Shown: positions 42,521-50,320 of the stretch, piece after piece
Layout: each line of letters begins with the position of its first letter
How positions within the stretch are numbered: position 1 is the first letter of the stretch
NCBI GenBank assembly: GCA_963975885.1
Contig: CAXBIS010000005.1
Coordinates: forward strand, 62,001 to 126,000
From: Pseudazoarcus sp963975885
GTDB taxonomy: Bacteria; Pseudomonadota; Gammaproteobacteria; Burkholderiales; Rhodocyclaceae
Reading direction: 5' to 3'
Length of the DNA stretch: 64,000 nt
Made by a program: the position numbers and the translations under genes
Notes under the pieces: generated by a model
The model's database searches: none
The model's input: the letters and a program-made list of their open reading frames with translations, nothing else
Told to the model about the DNA's origin: nothing

Positions 42521-44179
42521 ATGGGGAATGGCGTGAAGTCTAGCCGAAAGTCATTCCTCGCCGAACTCGCCCAGTTCGCCGCAAGCTTACGCACTCGCAT
42601 CGAAGCCGAGGTGACCGGCTTCGACGCCGATCCGGCCGCGCGGAGCGCGCGCCGCGCGCAGGCGTGGGACGACTTCGAATTCTTCGTCGGCACCTACTTC
42701 CCGCACTACGTGCGCAGCCCGCACAAGAGCGAAATGCACCTATACCTGTTTGGCCGCCTGCCCGAAGTCGTGGCCAGCCCGAACAGCGAGACCGACGCCA
42801 TCGCCGCACCCCGAGGCGAGGCCAAGAGCACGCTGGTATCGCAGCTCTTCGTGATCTGGTGCCTGGTCACCGGCCGCAAGCGTTACCCGGTGGTGATCAT
42901 GGACAGCATCGACCAGGCCTACCCGATGCTCGAAGCCATCAAGGCCGAACTGGAATTCAACCCACGCTTGGCGATGGACTTCCCCGAAGCCTGCGGGCAG
43001 GGGCGCGTGTGGCAGGCCGGCACCATCGTTACCGCGAACAACGCCAAGGTGCAGGTGGCGGGCTCCGGCAAGAAGCTGCGCGGCTTGCGTCACGGCCCCT
43101 ATCGGCCCGACCTGGCAGTTCTGGACGACATCGAGAACGACGAACAGGTACGCAACCCCGACCAGCGCGACAAGCTGCAAAGCTGGCTCACGAAAACCGT
43201 GCTGCCGCTGGGCGGTGCAGACGCCAAGTTCGACGTCGTCTACATCGGCACCATCCTGCATTACGACTCGGTGCTCTCGCGCACGCTGGCCAACACGATG
43301 TGGCGCACGGCGCGCTTCAAGGCGCTGCTCAAGTGGCCGGACAACATGCACCTGTGGGACGCGTGGGAAGAGCGCCTGCGCAACCAGGGCATGGGAGCCG
43401 CGGACGCCTTCTATCGCGCCCACGCCGAAGCCATGGAGCGCGGCTCAGCTGTCAGCTGGCAGGCCCGCCCGCTGCTCGCTCTGATGAAGATTCGCGCGCG
43501 CGACGGCCACGACACCTTCGACAGCGAATACCAGAACGACCCCGTGGCCGGCGACAACGCGCCGTTTTCCGGCATCGTGCAGTTCTGGGTCAACCGCCTG
43601 GCCGAGTGGTTCTTCTTCGGCGCGTGCGACCCCAGCCTGGGTAAGGCCGGCGCCAGTCGTGACCCCTCCGCGTTACTGGTAGGTGGCTTCAACCGGCAGA
43701 CCGGCATCCTCGACGTAGTCGAAGCGGCCATCAGGAAGCGCCTGCCCGATCGCATCATCGAAGACGTGATCGCCTACCAGGCCGAATATCGCTGCCTGCT
43801 GTGGGTGGTCGAGACGGTGCAGTTCCAGGCGTTCCTCTATTCAGAGCTGGTCAAGCGTGCAGCCGCGCGCGGCATCCCCGTGCCCGCGCGCGGGGTAACA
43901 CCCATCACCGACAAGCTGCTGCGCATCGAAAGCCTGCAGCCGCACGTCAAGAACGGCCTGATCCGCCTGCACGCGAGCCAAACGACGCTGATCGACCAGC
44001 TACGCCACTTCCCGAAGGCCGACCACGACGACGGCCCGGACGCGTTGCAGATGCTTTGGACGGCGGCCACGACGATGTGTGTGACGACGTCGGGGTTTCA
44101 GAGCCTAGGGCGGCACACGGCCCGTGAAAGCCAGCGCGAAGGCCTTATTAGCTTTGCCTCAATGAGGATGTTGCAATGA
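42521..44179 (+). CDS. Large terminase subunit (Mu gp28-like)
   Basis: A protein of about 552 residues. The ATPase half has a Walker A-like APRGEAKSTL and Walker B LAVLDDIENDEQ. The nuclease half has acidic residues in FFFGACDPSLGK and in DHDDGPDALQMLW. It drives DNA packaging. The true start may be the in-frame GTG at 42533 (VKSSRKSF), where the phage backbone probably resumes after the inserted cargo gene; 42521 is the longest option. Confidence 0.88.
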   Translation: MGNGVKSSRKSFLAELAQFAASLRTRIEAEVTGFDADPAARSARRAQAWDDFEFFVGTYFPHYVRSPHKSEMHLYLFGRLPEVVASPNSETDAIAAPRGEAKSTLVSQLFVIWCLVTGRKRYPVVIMDSIDQAYPMLEAIKAELEFNPRLAMDFPEACGQGRVWQAGTIVTANNAKVQVAGSGKKLRGLRHGPYRPDLAVLDDIENDEQVRNPDQRDKLQSWLTKTVLPLGGADAKFDVVYIGTILHYDSVLSRTLANTMWRTARFKALLKWPDNMHLWDAWEERLRNQGMGAADAFYRAHAEAMERGSAVSWQARPLLALMKIRARDGHDTFDSEYQNDPVAGDNAPFSGIVQFWVNRLAEWFFFGACDPSLGKAGASRDPSALLVGGFNRQTGILDVVEAAIRKRLPDRIIEDVIAYQAEYRCLLWVVETVQFQAFLYSELVKRAAARGIPVPARGVTPITDKLLRIESLQPHVKNGLIRLHASQTTLIDQLRHFPKADHDDGPDALQMLWTAATTMCVTTSGFQSLGRHTARESQREGLISFASMRMLQ

Positions 44180-44246
44180 GCAACGATGCGAACAATCAAA
44201 CCACATTCATTCCCGTAGGCAAACTCTTGATTAGAAATATCATCGG

Positions 44247-44687
44247 TCAAGATGTGAAAAAGTCGGCAAGCTTCTCTACCGAGCCTTTCACGCTATGGTG
44301 CTTTCCTCTTGAGTCAACCACCCACGCTTCGACAGGCAACGCTGGCACGTCCGAGTCGCTCGTGAATACCCATATTTCAGGAAAAATTCGTTCAATCTTA
44401 ATCGGGTGCCGCTCGCCCTCTATCAGCAAAATTGGGCTTCCGGGAGGAAACCACTTTCGTTTGTCGACACCTTCTCGAGAGTATCTAAAAAGAACATACC
44501 CAACACTTATCGCACGCCGGCCAGTGTTCGTAACATTGACCACGAGCGTCTCTTCTAGTCCATTAAGCCAAGTGTCCGTAACGATTTCGCATTCAACCGT
44601 GAGTCGTGGCCGATCGCGCAACGCCAAAGCGCTCGAAAGCAACAAGCTGAACAAGGATAAAGCGAGCGCGCCGACCGAAGTCCACAT
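44247..44687 (-). CDS. Membrane-anchored cargo protein, copy 1
   Basis: A 146-residue protein: one N-terminal membrane helix (MWTSVGALALSLFSLLLSS) then a soluble domain with RDRPRLTVECEI, VNVTNTGRRAISVGYVLF and VDSRGKHHSVKGSVEKLADFF. The second cargo gene at 44940-45383 has the same layout and matching motifs (TDRPALHAWCEV, IHITNSGGGAIGVSHLVF, AHLVKGSPTKLRELF), so the two are paralogues. I choose the ATG at 44687 rather than a GTG at 44729 because it matches the length of the other copy. Clearly lower GC than the flanking phage genes. Function unknown. Confidence 0.75.
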   Translation of the reverse strand: MWTSVGALALSLFSLLLSSALALRDRPRLTVECEIVTDTWLNGLEETLVVNVTNTGRRAISVGYVLFRYSREGVDKRKWFPPGSPILLIEGERHPIKIERIFPEIWVFTSDSDVPALPVEAWVVDSRGKHHSVKGSVEKLADFFTS

Positions 44688-44765
44688 AGTGACATTCCAG
44701 CCTTCCGCCCCGGCCAAACTCGGTTCCACGGTTATACCTCACGCGCTTTGATACAGGTGTATAGA

Positions 44766-44954
44766 ATGCCCCAAGCGACCTGCCAATACGGCATTCCATT
44801 TGACTTCCGTCAACTCGCCGAGCGGCAAGCGGCCCACTCTTCTGTGTTCGCGCATCTGCTGGTCGACAGACAGCCAGGCGATTTTGCAGTCGAGGATCTC
44901 GGTGACTTGGCAAGCGAAGAATGTTCTGAAGCGAAAATATCAGCCATAAAATAA
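44766..44954 (+). pseudogene. Diverged 5' fragment of a portal (DUF935) gene
   Basis: The frame reads MPQATCQYGIPFDFRQLAERQ then VFAHLLVDRQ and ends at residue 63. It is clearly homologous to the first 50 or so residues of the intact portal protein (MPQILDQHGTPFDPRELAEPQ, LAHLVVDSQ). The match covers both protein and DNA (ATGCCCCAA start, AACTCGCCGAGC) but with many substitutions, so it is an old copy or came from a related phage. It lies between the two paralogous cargo genes. Confidence 0.78.
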
Positions 44955-45383
44955 CTCTCTGAGTTTCGTTGGAGAGCCCTTAACTAGATGTGCAACATCC
45001 AGGTTGTCCATGACATATACCCGATTGGGGCGAGAAGGCTTGTCCGGATCGGCTGTGTCGCGGAACATTCCCCAATCGGTTGGGTAGAAGCGCTGCTCAA
45101 TTCGCTGCTTGCCCGACAGCGTCATGGGGCCGTTACTGAACTGCACAGTGATTTGATCGTCAACGGGAAAATCAAATTCGAAAACGAGATGCGAAACGCC
45201 AATGGCTCCGCCGCCACTATTGGTGATGTGAATTATCAATTGATCAGCAGGCGGGACCATAGGGGGGGCTTTACGCACTTCGCACCATGCATGGAGCGCC
45301 GGGCGATCTGTCCACCAACGCAACAACGGCACAACGGCGGCGATACCTACAAATATAAGCGTCAGCCATTCACCTATTGACAT
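44940..45383 (-). CDS. Membrane-anchored cargo protein, copy 2
   Basis: A 147-residue protein: N-terminal membrane helix (WLTLIFVGIAAVVPLL) and a soluble domain resembling a small immunoglobulin-like beta sandwich (DQLIIHITNSGGGAIGVSHLVFEF). Paralogous to the gene at 44247-44687; identity looks moderate, so the duplication is old. It is antisense to the phage operon and sits right before the intact portal gene. May act at the membrane, for example in superinfection exclusion; that is only a guess from the layout. Confidence 0.75.
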   Translation of the reverse strand: MSIGEWLTLIFVGIAAVVPLLRWWTDRPALHAWCEVRKAPPMVPPADQLIIHITNSGGGAIGVSHLVFEFDFPVDDQITVQFSNGPMTLSGKQRIEQRFYPTDWGMFRDTADPDKPSRPNRVYVMDNLDVAHLVKGSPTKLRELFYG

Positions 45384-45414
45384 TTGGAATCTCGAATCTC
45401 GGGAAATTCATAGC

Positions 45415-46980
45415 ATGCCCCAAATCCTCGACCAACACGGCACCCCCTTCGACCCCCGCGAACTCGCCGAGCCGCAAACGGCCCGCATCGCCCAGCTCGC
45501 GCACCTGGTGGTCGACAGCCAGCTCGACGGCATTTCGCCGGGCAAGGCCGCGCGTATCCTACGCGATGCGGACCTGGGCGACTTGACCGCGCAAAGCCAG
45601 CTCTTCGACGACATGCTCGACCGCGACGCGCACCTTGGCGCCGAGTACGCCAAGCGCCAAGGCGCGCCGGTGGCGCTGGACTGGAGCATCGAGCCGCCGC
45701 GCGAGCCCAACACCGCCGAGCGCTCGGCGGCCGGCTTTGTCGAAGAGATCCTGCGCGACGCCGTCGACGACCTGGAAGATGTACTGCTGGCGATGATGGA
45801 GGCGCCGGGCTTCGGCTTCTCGGCTATCGAACTGGAATGGCAGCGCATCGGCCGGGACTGGATTCCCAAGTTTCACCCACGCCCACAGGCGTGGTTTTGC
45901 ACCGACACCGGCCGGCGCGAGCTGCGCCTGGCCGACGGCAGCCCGGACGGCGCCGTGCCCATTTCCATGGGCTGGATCATCCACCAGCACAAGAAGGTGA
46001 AAACCGGCTATCTCGGCCGCGCCGGCCTGTTCCGCACCTGCCTGTGGCCTTTTCTGTACAAGGCGTACAGCATCGGCGACTTCGCCGAGTTTCTGGAAAC
46101 CTACGGCCTGCCGTTCATCATCGGCAAATACCCCTTCGGCGGCGCGGCCGACGAGAAAGCCAGCCTCATGCGCGCCGTGGCCGCGCTGGGGCGCGACGCG
46201 CGCGCCGTGATGCCGCAGGGCATGGAGATCGAGATTCAGGATGCCGCGGCGGGCGCGGCCGGCAATCACCACCTGGCGATGGTGGACTGGGCCGACCGCG
46301 CGCAGTCCAAGGCCATCCTCGGCCAAGTGCTGAGTGCCGAGGCGCAGCCCACCGGCCTGGGCAGCGGCGTGGCCGACCTGCACGGCGAAGTGCGCCGCGA
46401 CATCCTCGCGGCCGACGCCCGCCAACTTGCCGGCACGCTTACGCGCGATCTGGTGTATCCACTGACCGTGCTCAACGGCCAGCGCATCGACAGCTACCGC
46501 CGCTGCCCGCGCTGGGTGTTCGACACTGGCGAGGCCGAGGATCTGACCCGCATCGCCGACGCCTTGCCCAAGCTGGTGGGCGTGGGCTTTAAGGTGCCGC
46601 GTGCCTGGGCGCAGGGCAAGGTACGCATTCCCGAGCCGGACGGCACCGAGGATGTGCTGCACCCACCCGCACCGGCCATGGGTGCGCTGCGCCAACGCGC
46701 CCCGGTTGCCGCGCTGCGCCAGGCCGCGCCCACCGACGCAGCCGACCAGGACATGCTCGACGCCGCGCTGGAAGCCATCGGCGCCGGGGCGCTGGACGCA
46801 CAGGCGCGCGATCTGCTCGCGCCGGTGCTCGCCCGCCTGGACGACGACCCGGACCCGGACGAGCTGCTCGGCTGGCTGGCCGAGGTGTTCCCCGAGGCCG
46901 ACGGCGGCGTGCTCGAAGACAAGCTGGGCCGCCTGCTGTGGGCCGCGCAGATGTGGGGGCGCGTGAATGGCGCAGCCTGA
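45415..46980 (+). CDS. Portal protein (DUF935, Mu gp29-like)
   Basis: A 521-residue DUF935 protein with an N-terminal PFDPRELAEPQTARIAQLAH, the EAPGFGFSAIELEWQRIGRDWIPKF region and LTRDLVYPLTVLNG near residue 345. Portal proteins form the DNA entry ring. Its 5' end is duplicated upstream. Its last 14 bases overlap the next gene. Confidence 0.92.
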   Translation: MPQILDQHGTPFDPRELAEPQTARIAQLAHLVVDSQLDGISPGKAARILRDADLGDLTAQSQLFDDMLDRDAHLGAEYAKRQGAPVALDWSIEPPREPNTAERSAAGFVEEILRDAVDDLEDVLLAMMEAPGFGFSAIELEWQRIGRDWIPKFHPRPQAWFCTDTGRRELRLADGSPDGAVPISMGWIIHQHKKVKTGYLGRAGLFRTCLWPFLYKAYSIGDFAEFLETYGLPFIIGKYPFGGAADEKASLMRAVAALGRDARAVMPQGMEIEIQDAAAGAAGNHHLAMVDWADRAQSKAILGQVLSAEAQPTGLGSGVADLHGEVRRDILAADARQLAGTLTRDLVYPLTVLNGQRIDSYRRCPRWVFDTGEAEDLTRIADALPKLVGVGFKVPRAWAQGKVRIPEPDGTEDVLHPPAPAMGALRQRAPVAALRQAAPTDAADQDMLDAALEAIGAGALDAQARDLLAPVLARLDDDPDPDELLGWLAEVFPEADGGVLEDKLGRLLWAAQMWGRVNGAA

Positions 46981-48322
46981 CGCCGACACCCTGCGTGCGC
47001 TGTTCGAGCGCGAACCGGCCGACGCCGTTGCCTACCTCGAACGCAAGGGCCTGCGCGTGACGTGGAACTGGGCCGAAATGCTCGACGAGGCCCACGCCCG
47101 CGCTTTCACCGTGGCCAAGGCCACGCGGCTGGACGTGCTGCGCGACATCCGCAAGGGCGTGCTCGACTCGGTGCGCGAGGGCAAGACACTGCGCCAGTTC
47201 CGCGCGGAACTCACACCGCTGCTGCAGGAGAAGGGCTGGTGGGGCAAACAGCTCGACGTCGACGGCAGCGAGATCCAGCTCGGCAGCCCGCGCCGACTCA
47301 AGACCATCTATCAGACCAACGTGCAAAGCGCCTACATGGCCGGCCGTGCGCAGGCGGCCGCCGAGGCCGACGCCTTCCCCTACCTGCAATACGTGGCCGT
47401 GATGGACAGCCGCACCCGGCCCACCCACGCCGCGCTGGACGGCCAGGTGTTTGCCAAGGACGACCCCATCTGGGACACCCACATGCCGCCCAACGGCTTT
47501 AACTGCCGCTGCCGCGTGCGCCCGCTCACGCGCGCCCAGGCCGAGCGCGAAGGGCTCGACGTGCGCTCCAGCGAGGGGCAGACCGTTACCCGCACCGTCG
47601 ACGCTGGCGCCGACCAGGCCAGCGGCGAACTCTTCCCCACCACCCAGCACGGCATCCGCGTAACGCGCCCGGACGGCAAAGCCACGGTGATGTGGGCCGA
47701 CCCTGGCTTCAACGCCAGCCCGGCGGCCGGGCACTGGATGGACACGCTGCTTGCGAAGAAGGCCGTGGATGCGTTGGGCGACGAGGCCGGCTTCGCCAGC
47801 GTGGCGCGGGCTGTTACATCGCCGCCGCGCATGCGCGCCTGGTCGGCCTTCGTGGCCAATACGGTGGATTCGGGCCTCGAGGTGTCCGAGCGCGGCACCG
47901 GCCGACGCATCACGCCGGACCAGAACCAGACCATGACCGTGGGCTTGGCGCCGTTACCGGTCGTACGTGCGCTGGCCAAAGACGGAAAGCCACTGGCGCC
48001 CGTGCTGCACGTCTCGGACCGACTCCTGGTCGGCAAGAAAGCCCGACGCCACGCAGACGACGGCGACGCACTCACGCGTGAGGAATGGCTCGCGCTGCCG
48101 GACGAACTGCGCGACAGCGCTCAATGGGAATGGATGCACGACGAGCGCCGCGACAACTTGGTGGCCTACCGCGTCGCCGACGATCTCGCGCTGACGTTCG
48201 ATGCCAATGGCCAGGCGCGCAGCGCGTACCACGACCGTGCGGCTGCGGGGAAGATCAAGCGCGGGGAGTGGAAGCGGATAGAAGTGGATGCGGCGGGCCC
48301 GGACTCGAACCGGGACATCTAG
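46967..48322 (+). CDS. Head morphogenesis protein (Mu gp30/SPP1 gp7-like)
   Basis: A 451-residue protein. The N-terminal half holds the phage Mu F/SPP1 gp7 domain: YQTNVQSAYMAGRAQAA then YLQYVAVMDSRTRPTHAALDGQVF and HMPPNGFNCRCRVRPLT with paired cysteines. The C-terminal 150 residues (from about MRAWSAFVANTVDSGL) form a separate, less familiar domain. The gene ends with TAG inside a tRNA-like structure. Confidence 0.88.
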   Translation: MAQPDADTLRALFEREPADAVAYLERKGLRVTWNWAEMLDEAHARAFTVAKATRLDVLRDIRKGVLDSVREGKTLRQFRAELTPLLQEKGWWGKQLDVDGSEIQLGSPRRLKTIYQTNVQSAYMAGRAQAAAEADAFPYLQYVAVMDSRTRPTHAALDGQVFAKDDPIWDTHMPPNGFNCRCRVRPLTRAQAEREGLDVRSSEGQTVTRTVDAGADQASGELFPTTQHGIRVTRPDGKATVMWADPGFNASPAAGHWMDTLLAKKAVDALGDEAGFASVARAVTSPPRMRAWSAFVANTVDSGLEVSERGTGRRITPDQNQTMTVGLAPLPVVRALAKDGKPLAPVLHVSDRLLVGKKARRHADDGDALTREEWLALPDELRDSAQWEWMHDERRDNLVAYRVADDLALTFDANGQARSAYHDRAAAGKIKRGEWKRIEVDAAGPDSNRDI

Positions 48323-48366
48323 GCTCCGGAGACCGGAGTCCGCCTCCCCCAGGGAGGATCACCGCC
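48292..48366 (-). ncRNA. tRNA-like cloverleaf, probably degenerate
   Basis: A 75-base segment folds as a cloverleaf on the minus strand. A closing stem GGCGG/CCGCC (48362-48366 with 48292-48296) encloses a D-like hairpin (CCTCC/GGAGG), a long anticodon-like hairpin (CTCCGG/CCGGAG with a TCT loop) and a perfect T-arm CCCGG-TTCGAGT-CCGGG. Features against a working tRNA: no U33, a too-short D-loop, acceptor mismatches and no CCA. It overlaps the stop codon of the gp30-like gene. It may be a tRNA remnant or a tRNA-mimicking element. Confidence 0.5.
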
Positions 48367-48383
48367 TGGAAAAAGGATAGCAC

Positions 48384-48866
48384 ATGCACCAGTTCGACTC
48401 GGACGACCAGGTCACCCCTGCACTGCACGCTCTGATGCGCCGGCTGCAGGACACCCGCCCGGCGTTCGCCAACATCGCCGCCGCGCTGGCCTCCGAATCC
48501 GAGCGCCAGTTCCGCGCCGAATCCGGGCCGCTCGGCCCGTGGCCCGATCTTTCGCAGAAAAGCACGATCCCCCGGCGAGAGCAGCGCGGCACCTGGCCCG
48601 GCAAGAAGCTGCAGGAAACCGCCGGTGGCCTGGCCGCCTCGGTGCAGACCGGCTACGCCCCGGCCGAAGCCTGGATCGGCAGCAACAAACCCTACGCCGC
48701 TATGCAGCACTTCGGCGGCACCACCAGCCCGCGCAGCATGATCCCCGGTGCCGAGATCCCCGCACGCCCCTTCCTGCCATTTCACCCCGAGACCAACGAA
48801 CTGGCACCGGAGGCGGCGACTACGGTGCCGGAGATCCTCAAGGCATACCTGGAAGGTGGTCGTTGA
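48384..48866 (+). CDS. Phage virion morphogenesis protein (Mu gpG-like)
   Basis: A 160-residue protein of the virion morphogenesis/tail completion family: RQFRAESGPLGPWPDLSQKS near residue 55, then KPYAAMQHFGGTTSP and IPARPFLPFHPETNE. These proteins help join head and tail. Lies after the gp30-like gene as in Mu. Confidence 0.88.
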   Translation: MHQFDSDDQVTPALHALMRRLQDTRPAFANIAAALASESERQFRAESGPLGPWPDLSQKSTIPRREQRGTWPGKKLQETAGGLAASVQTGYAPAEAWIGSNKPYAAMQHFGGTTSPRSMIPGAEIPARPFLPFHPETNELAPEAATTVPEILKAYLEGGR

Positions 48867-49015
48867 GAGGCCGACGCGTTTAGAGCGCCGCCACGCCGCC
48901 GTCGCACGCCGGGTGTGGCGGCGGCCCATCCGAACCCTTCCGAGCCGCTTCACGAGCCGAGTAACGAGCCGATAACGCCGTCTGTTGATGGACGAATCGA
49001 CCCGTTGAGGCTACG

Positions 49016-49819
49016 ATGCTTGCTCATCAGCAAAAAACTAATTTCAGCCATCTCTTCGCGCTCATGCCGCAAGCAAAACCCCAAACCCACGATCTTGTCG
49101 ACCGGCTCATGCTCCAGACTGACTTGGAGCATCCTAATGAGTTGGAATTGCGTCGTATTGAGCAGGAGCTTCAAAAGCTTAAACATCACCATGACAGGGA
49201 TGTGGCGGCAGAAGCGTACTTGCTAATTGGGGCAATACACTTACTTCACGGCCGCGACAAAGAGGGAATGAATATGTGCGATCAAGCGCTGAGAATTTCC
49301 CCTATCAGGGAGCTTAGAAGTAATTACTCGGGATTTTTGTCGCGACGCTTTTACTTTGCGAAAGCGTTTGAGCTGGCTGATGACCTCGTGAGCAAATACC
49401 CGGATGATTTGGAAATTATTGAAGCTGGGTGTGAACTCGCAGTAATGACTTTACAGCTCGATCGTCTTGATGACTACACAGAAATTCTCCAACGCTTAAA
49501 ATCTGAAATTAAGACGCGCGCCCCTAAGAATCAGGAATTTTGGAAAATATTCCGTAGCCGCTTTCAAGAGCGTACCGGTAGTTTGCGGACCGTACTTGAA
49601 CTTATAGAGGTTGCGGGATCCGTTGCGCGCAAAAACCATCGAATACACCAAGCAACGTCGATCGATATAACTGAAGACGGCGAGGTTGTCATTCTTTATT
49701 GTGTTGATGCGTCGCCCGAATCTGCTGCTGAAACAAACGCTCAAATTGCTGATGCGATCGTCTCGCAGTTCGATGACCCAATGGTGGATTTGATCTCAAT
49801 TGGTTGCATGACCCATTAG
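49016..49819 (+). CDS. TPR-like protein, first gene of an AT-rich cargo pair
   Basis: A 267-residue protein. Residues about 60-190 show helical repeats of TPR type (AEAYLLIGAIHLLHGRDKEGMNMCDQALRIS, then RRFYFAKAFELADDLVSKYPDDLEIIEAGCELAV). A strand-rich C-terminal domain follows (SIDITEDGEVVILYCVD, PMVDLISIGCMTH). GAGG lies before the ATG. Codon use and GC are very unlike the phage backbone, so it is recent cargo. Together with the HEPN gene six bases downstream it looks like a two-gene module, possibly toxin-antitoxin or defence. Confidence 0.75.
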   Translation: MLAHQQKTNFSHLFALMPQAKPQTHDLVDRLMLQTDLEHPNELELRRIEQELQKLKHHHDRDVAAEAYLLIGAIHLLHGRDKEGMNMCDQALRISPIRELRSNYSGFLSRRFYFAKAFELADDLVSKYPDDLEIIEAGCELAVMTLQLDRLDDYTEILQRLKSEIKTRAPKNQEFWKIFRSRFQERTGSLRTVLELIEVAGSVARKNHRIHQATSIDITEDGEVVILYCVDASPESAAETNAQIADAIVSQFDDPMVDLISIGCMTH

Positions 49820-49825
49820 AACGTT

Positions 49826-50248
49826 ATGTCGGTTACGGTAAAAGACTTTCTAGACTCGGCACGACCTTTGGTCGAGAGCGACGTTGAGATCGGCTACAGG
49901 AACGCGATAAGTCGTGCTTATTATAGCGCGTTCCTGTGGGCCAGGTCTTATGTTGAATCGTGCAACACAATCCCCCATGATGTGATCATCAAAGGAAGCC
50001 ATGATGAAGTTATTACAAGATATCTTCATCATGGAGACACTTCTGGAAAATCAATTGCCTATCAGCTAACCGCCTTTAAAAGGCGTAGATGCATTGCTGA
50101 CTATGATTTGGATTCCAGTATTGCAAAACGGGAAGCTGTTTCAGCAATTGCTGATGCAGAAAAGATCATTGAGCGAGTTTGTAATTTTCACGGCGTACAG
50201 TCCCCTCTCTTTGATGCTGATTTAGGTGAAGATCAAGGCGCTGGCTAA
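49826..50248 (+). CDS. HEPN-domain protein (UPF0332-like), second gene of cargo pair
   Basis: A 140-residue helical protein with the HEPN signature YRNAISRAYYSAFLWARSYVE near residues 24-42. Basic and histidine-rich residues follow in ITRYLHHGDTSG. HEPN proteins are often RNases in toxin-antitoxin or anti-phage systems. The canonical Rx4-6H motif is not clearly present (RYLHH is RxxH), so activity is uncertain. AT-rich like its partner and starting six bases after that gene's stop. Confidence 0.75.
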   Translation: MSVTVKDFLDSARPLVESDVEIGYRNAISRAYYSAFLWARSYVESCNTIPHDVIIKGSHDEVITRYLHHGDTSGKSIAYQLTAFKRRRCIADYDLDSSIAKREAVSAIADAEKIIERVCNFHGVQSPLFDADLGEDQGAG

Positions 50249-50269
50249 ATTCGCTCTACACCCAGACCC

Positions 50270-50320
50270 GGAACCCGTTCCCCCTAAGCCGTACGCCCCC
50301 GCGCCGCCAACATTGGCGGC
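50270..50320 (+). promoter_or_regulatory. Control region of the capsid operon
   Basis: The palindrome GGAACCCGTTCC (50270-50281) matches the one ahead of the endolysin except for one base. A perfect hairpin GCCGCCAA-CA-TTGGCGGC (50303-50320) touches the ATG at 50321, leaving no room for a normal ribosome-binding site. Likely a transcription activator site plus a translational control hairpin; inferred. Confidence 0.5.

Noticed and set aside
44176..44751. Plus-strand open frame of 191 codons after the terminase
   Set aside because: The opposite-strand frame has a membrane helix and a paralogue 250 bases away, so the plus frame is the shadow.
48890..48926. GC-rich inverted repeat (CCGCCAC/GTGGCGG arms) after the virion morphogenesis gene
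   Set aside because: The loop is long and there is no T-run, so it cannot be called a terminator with confidence.
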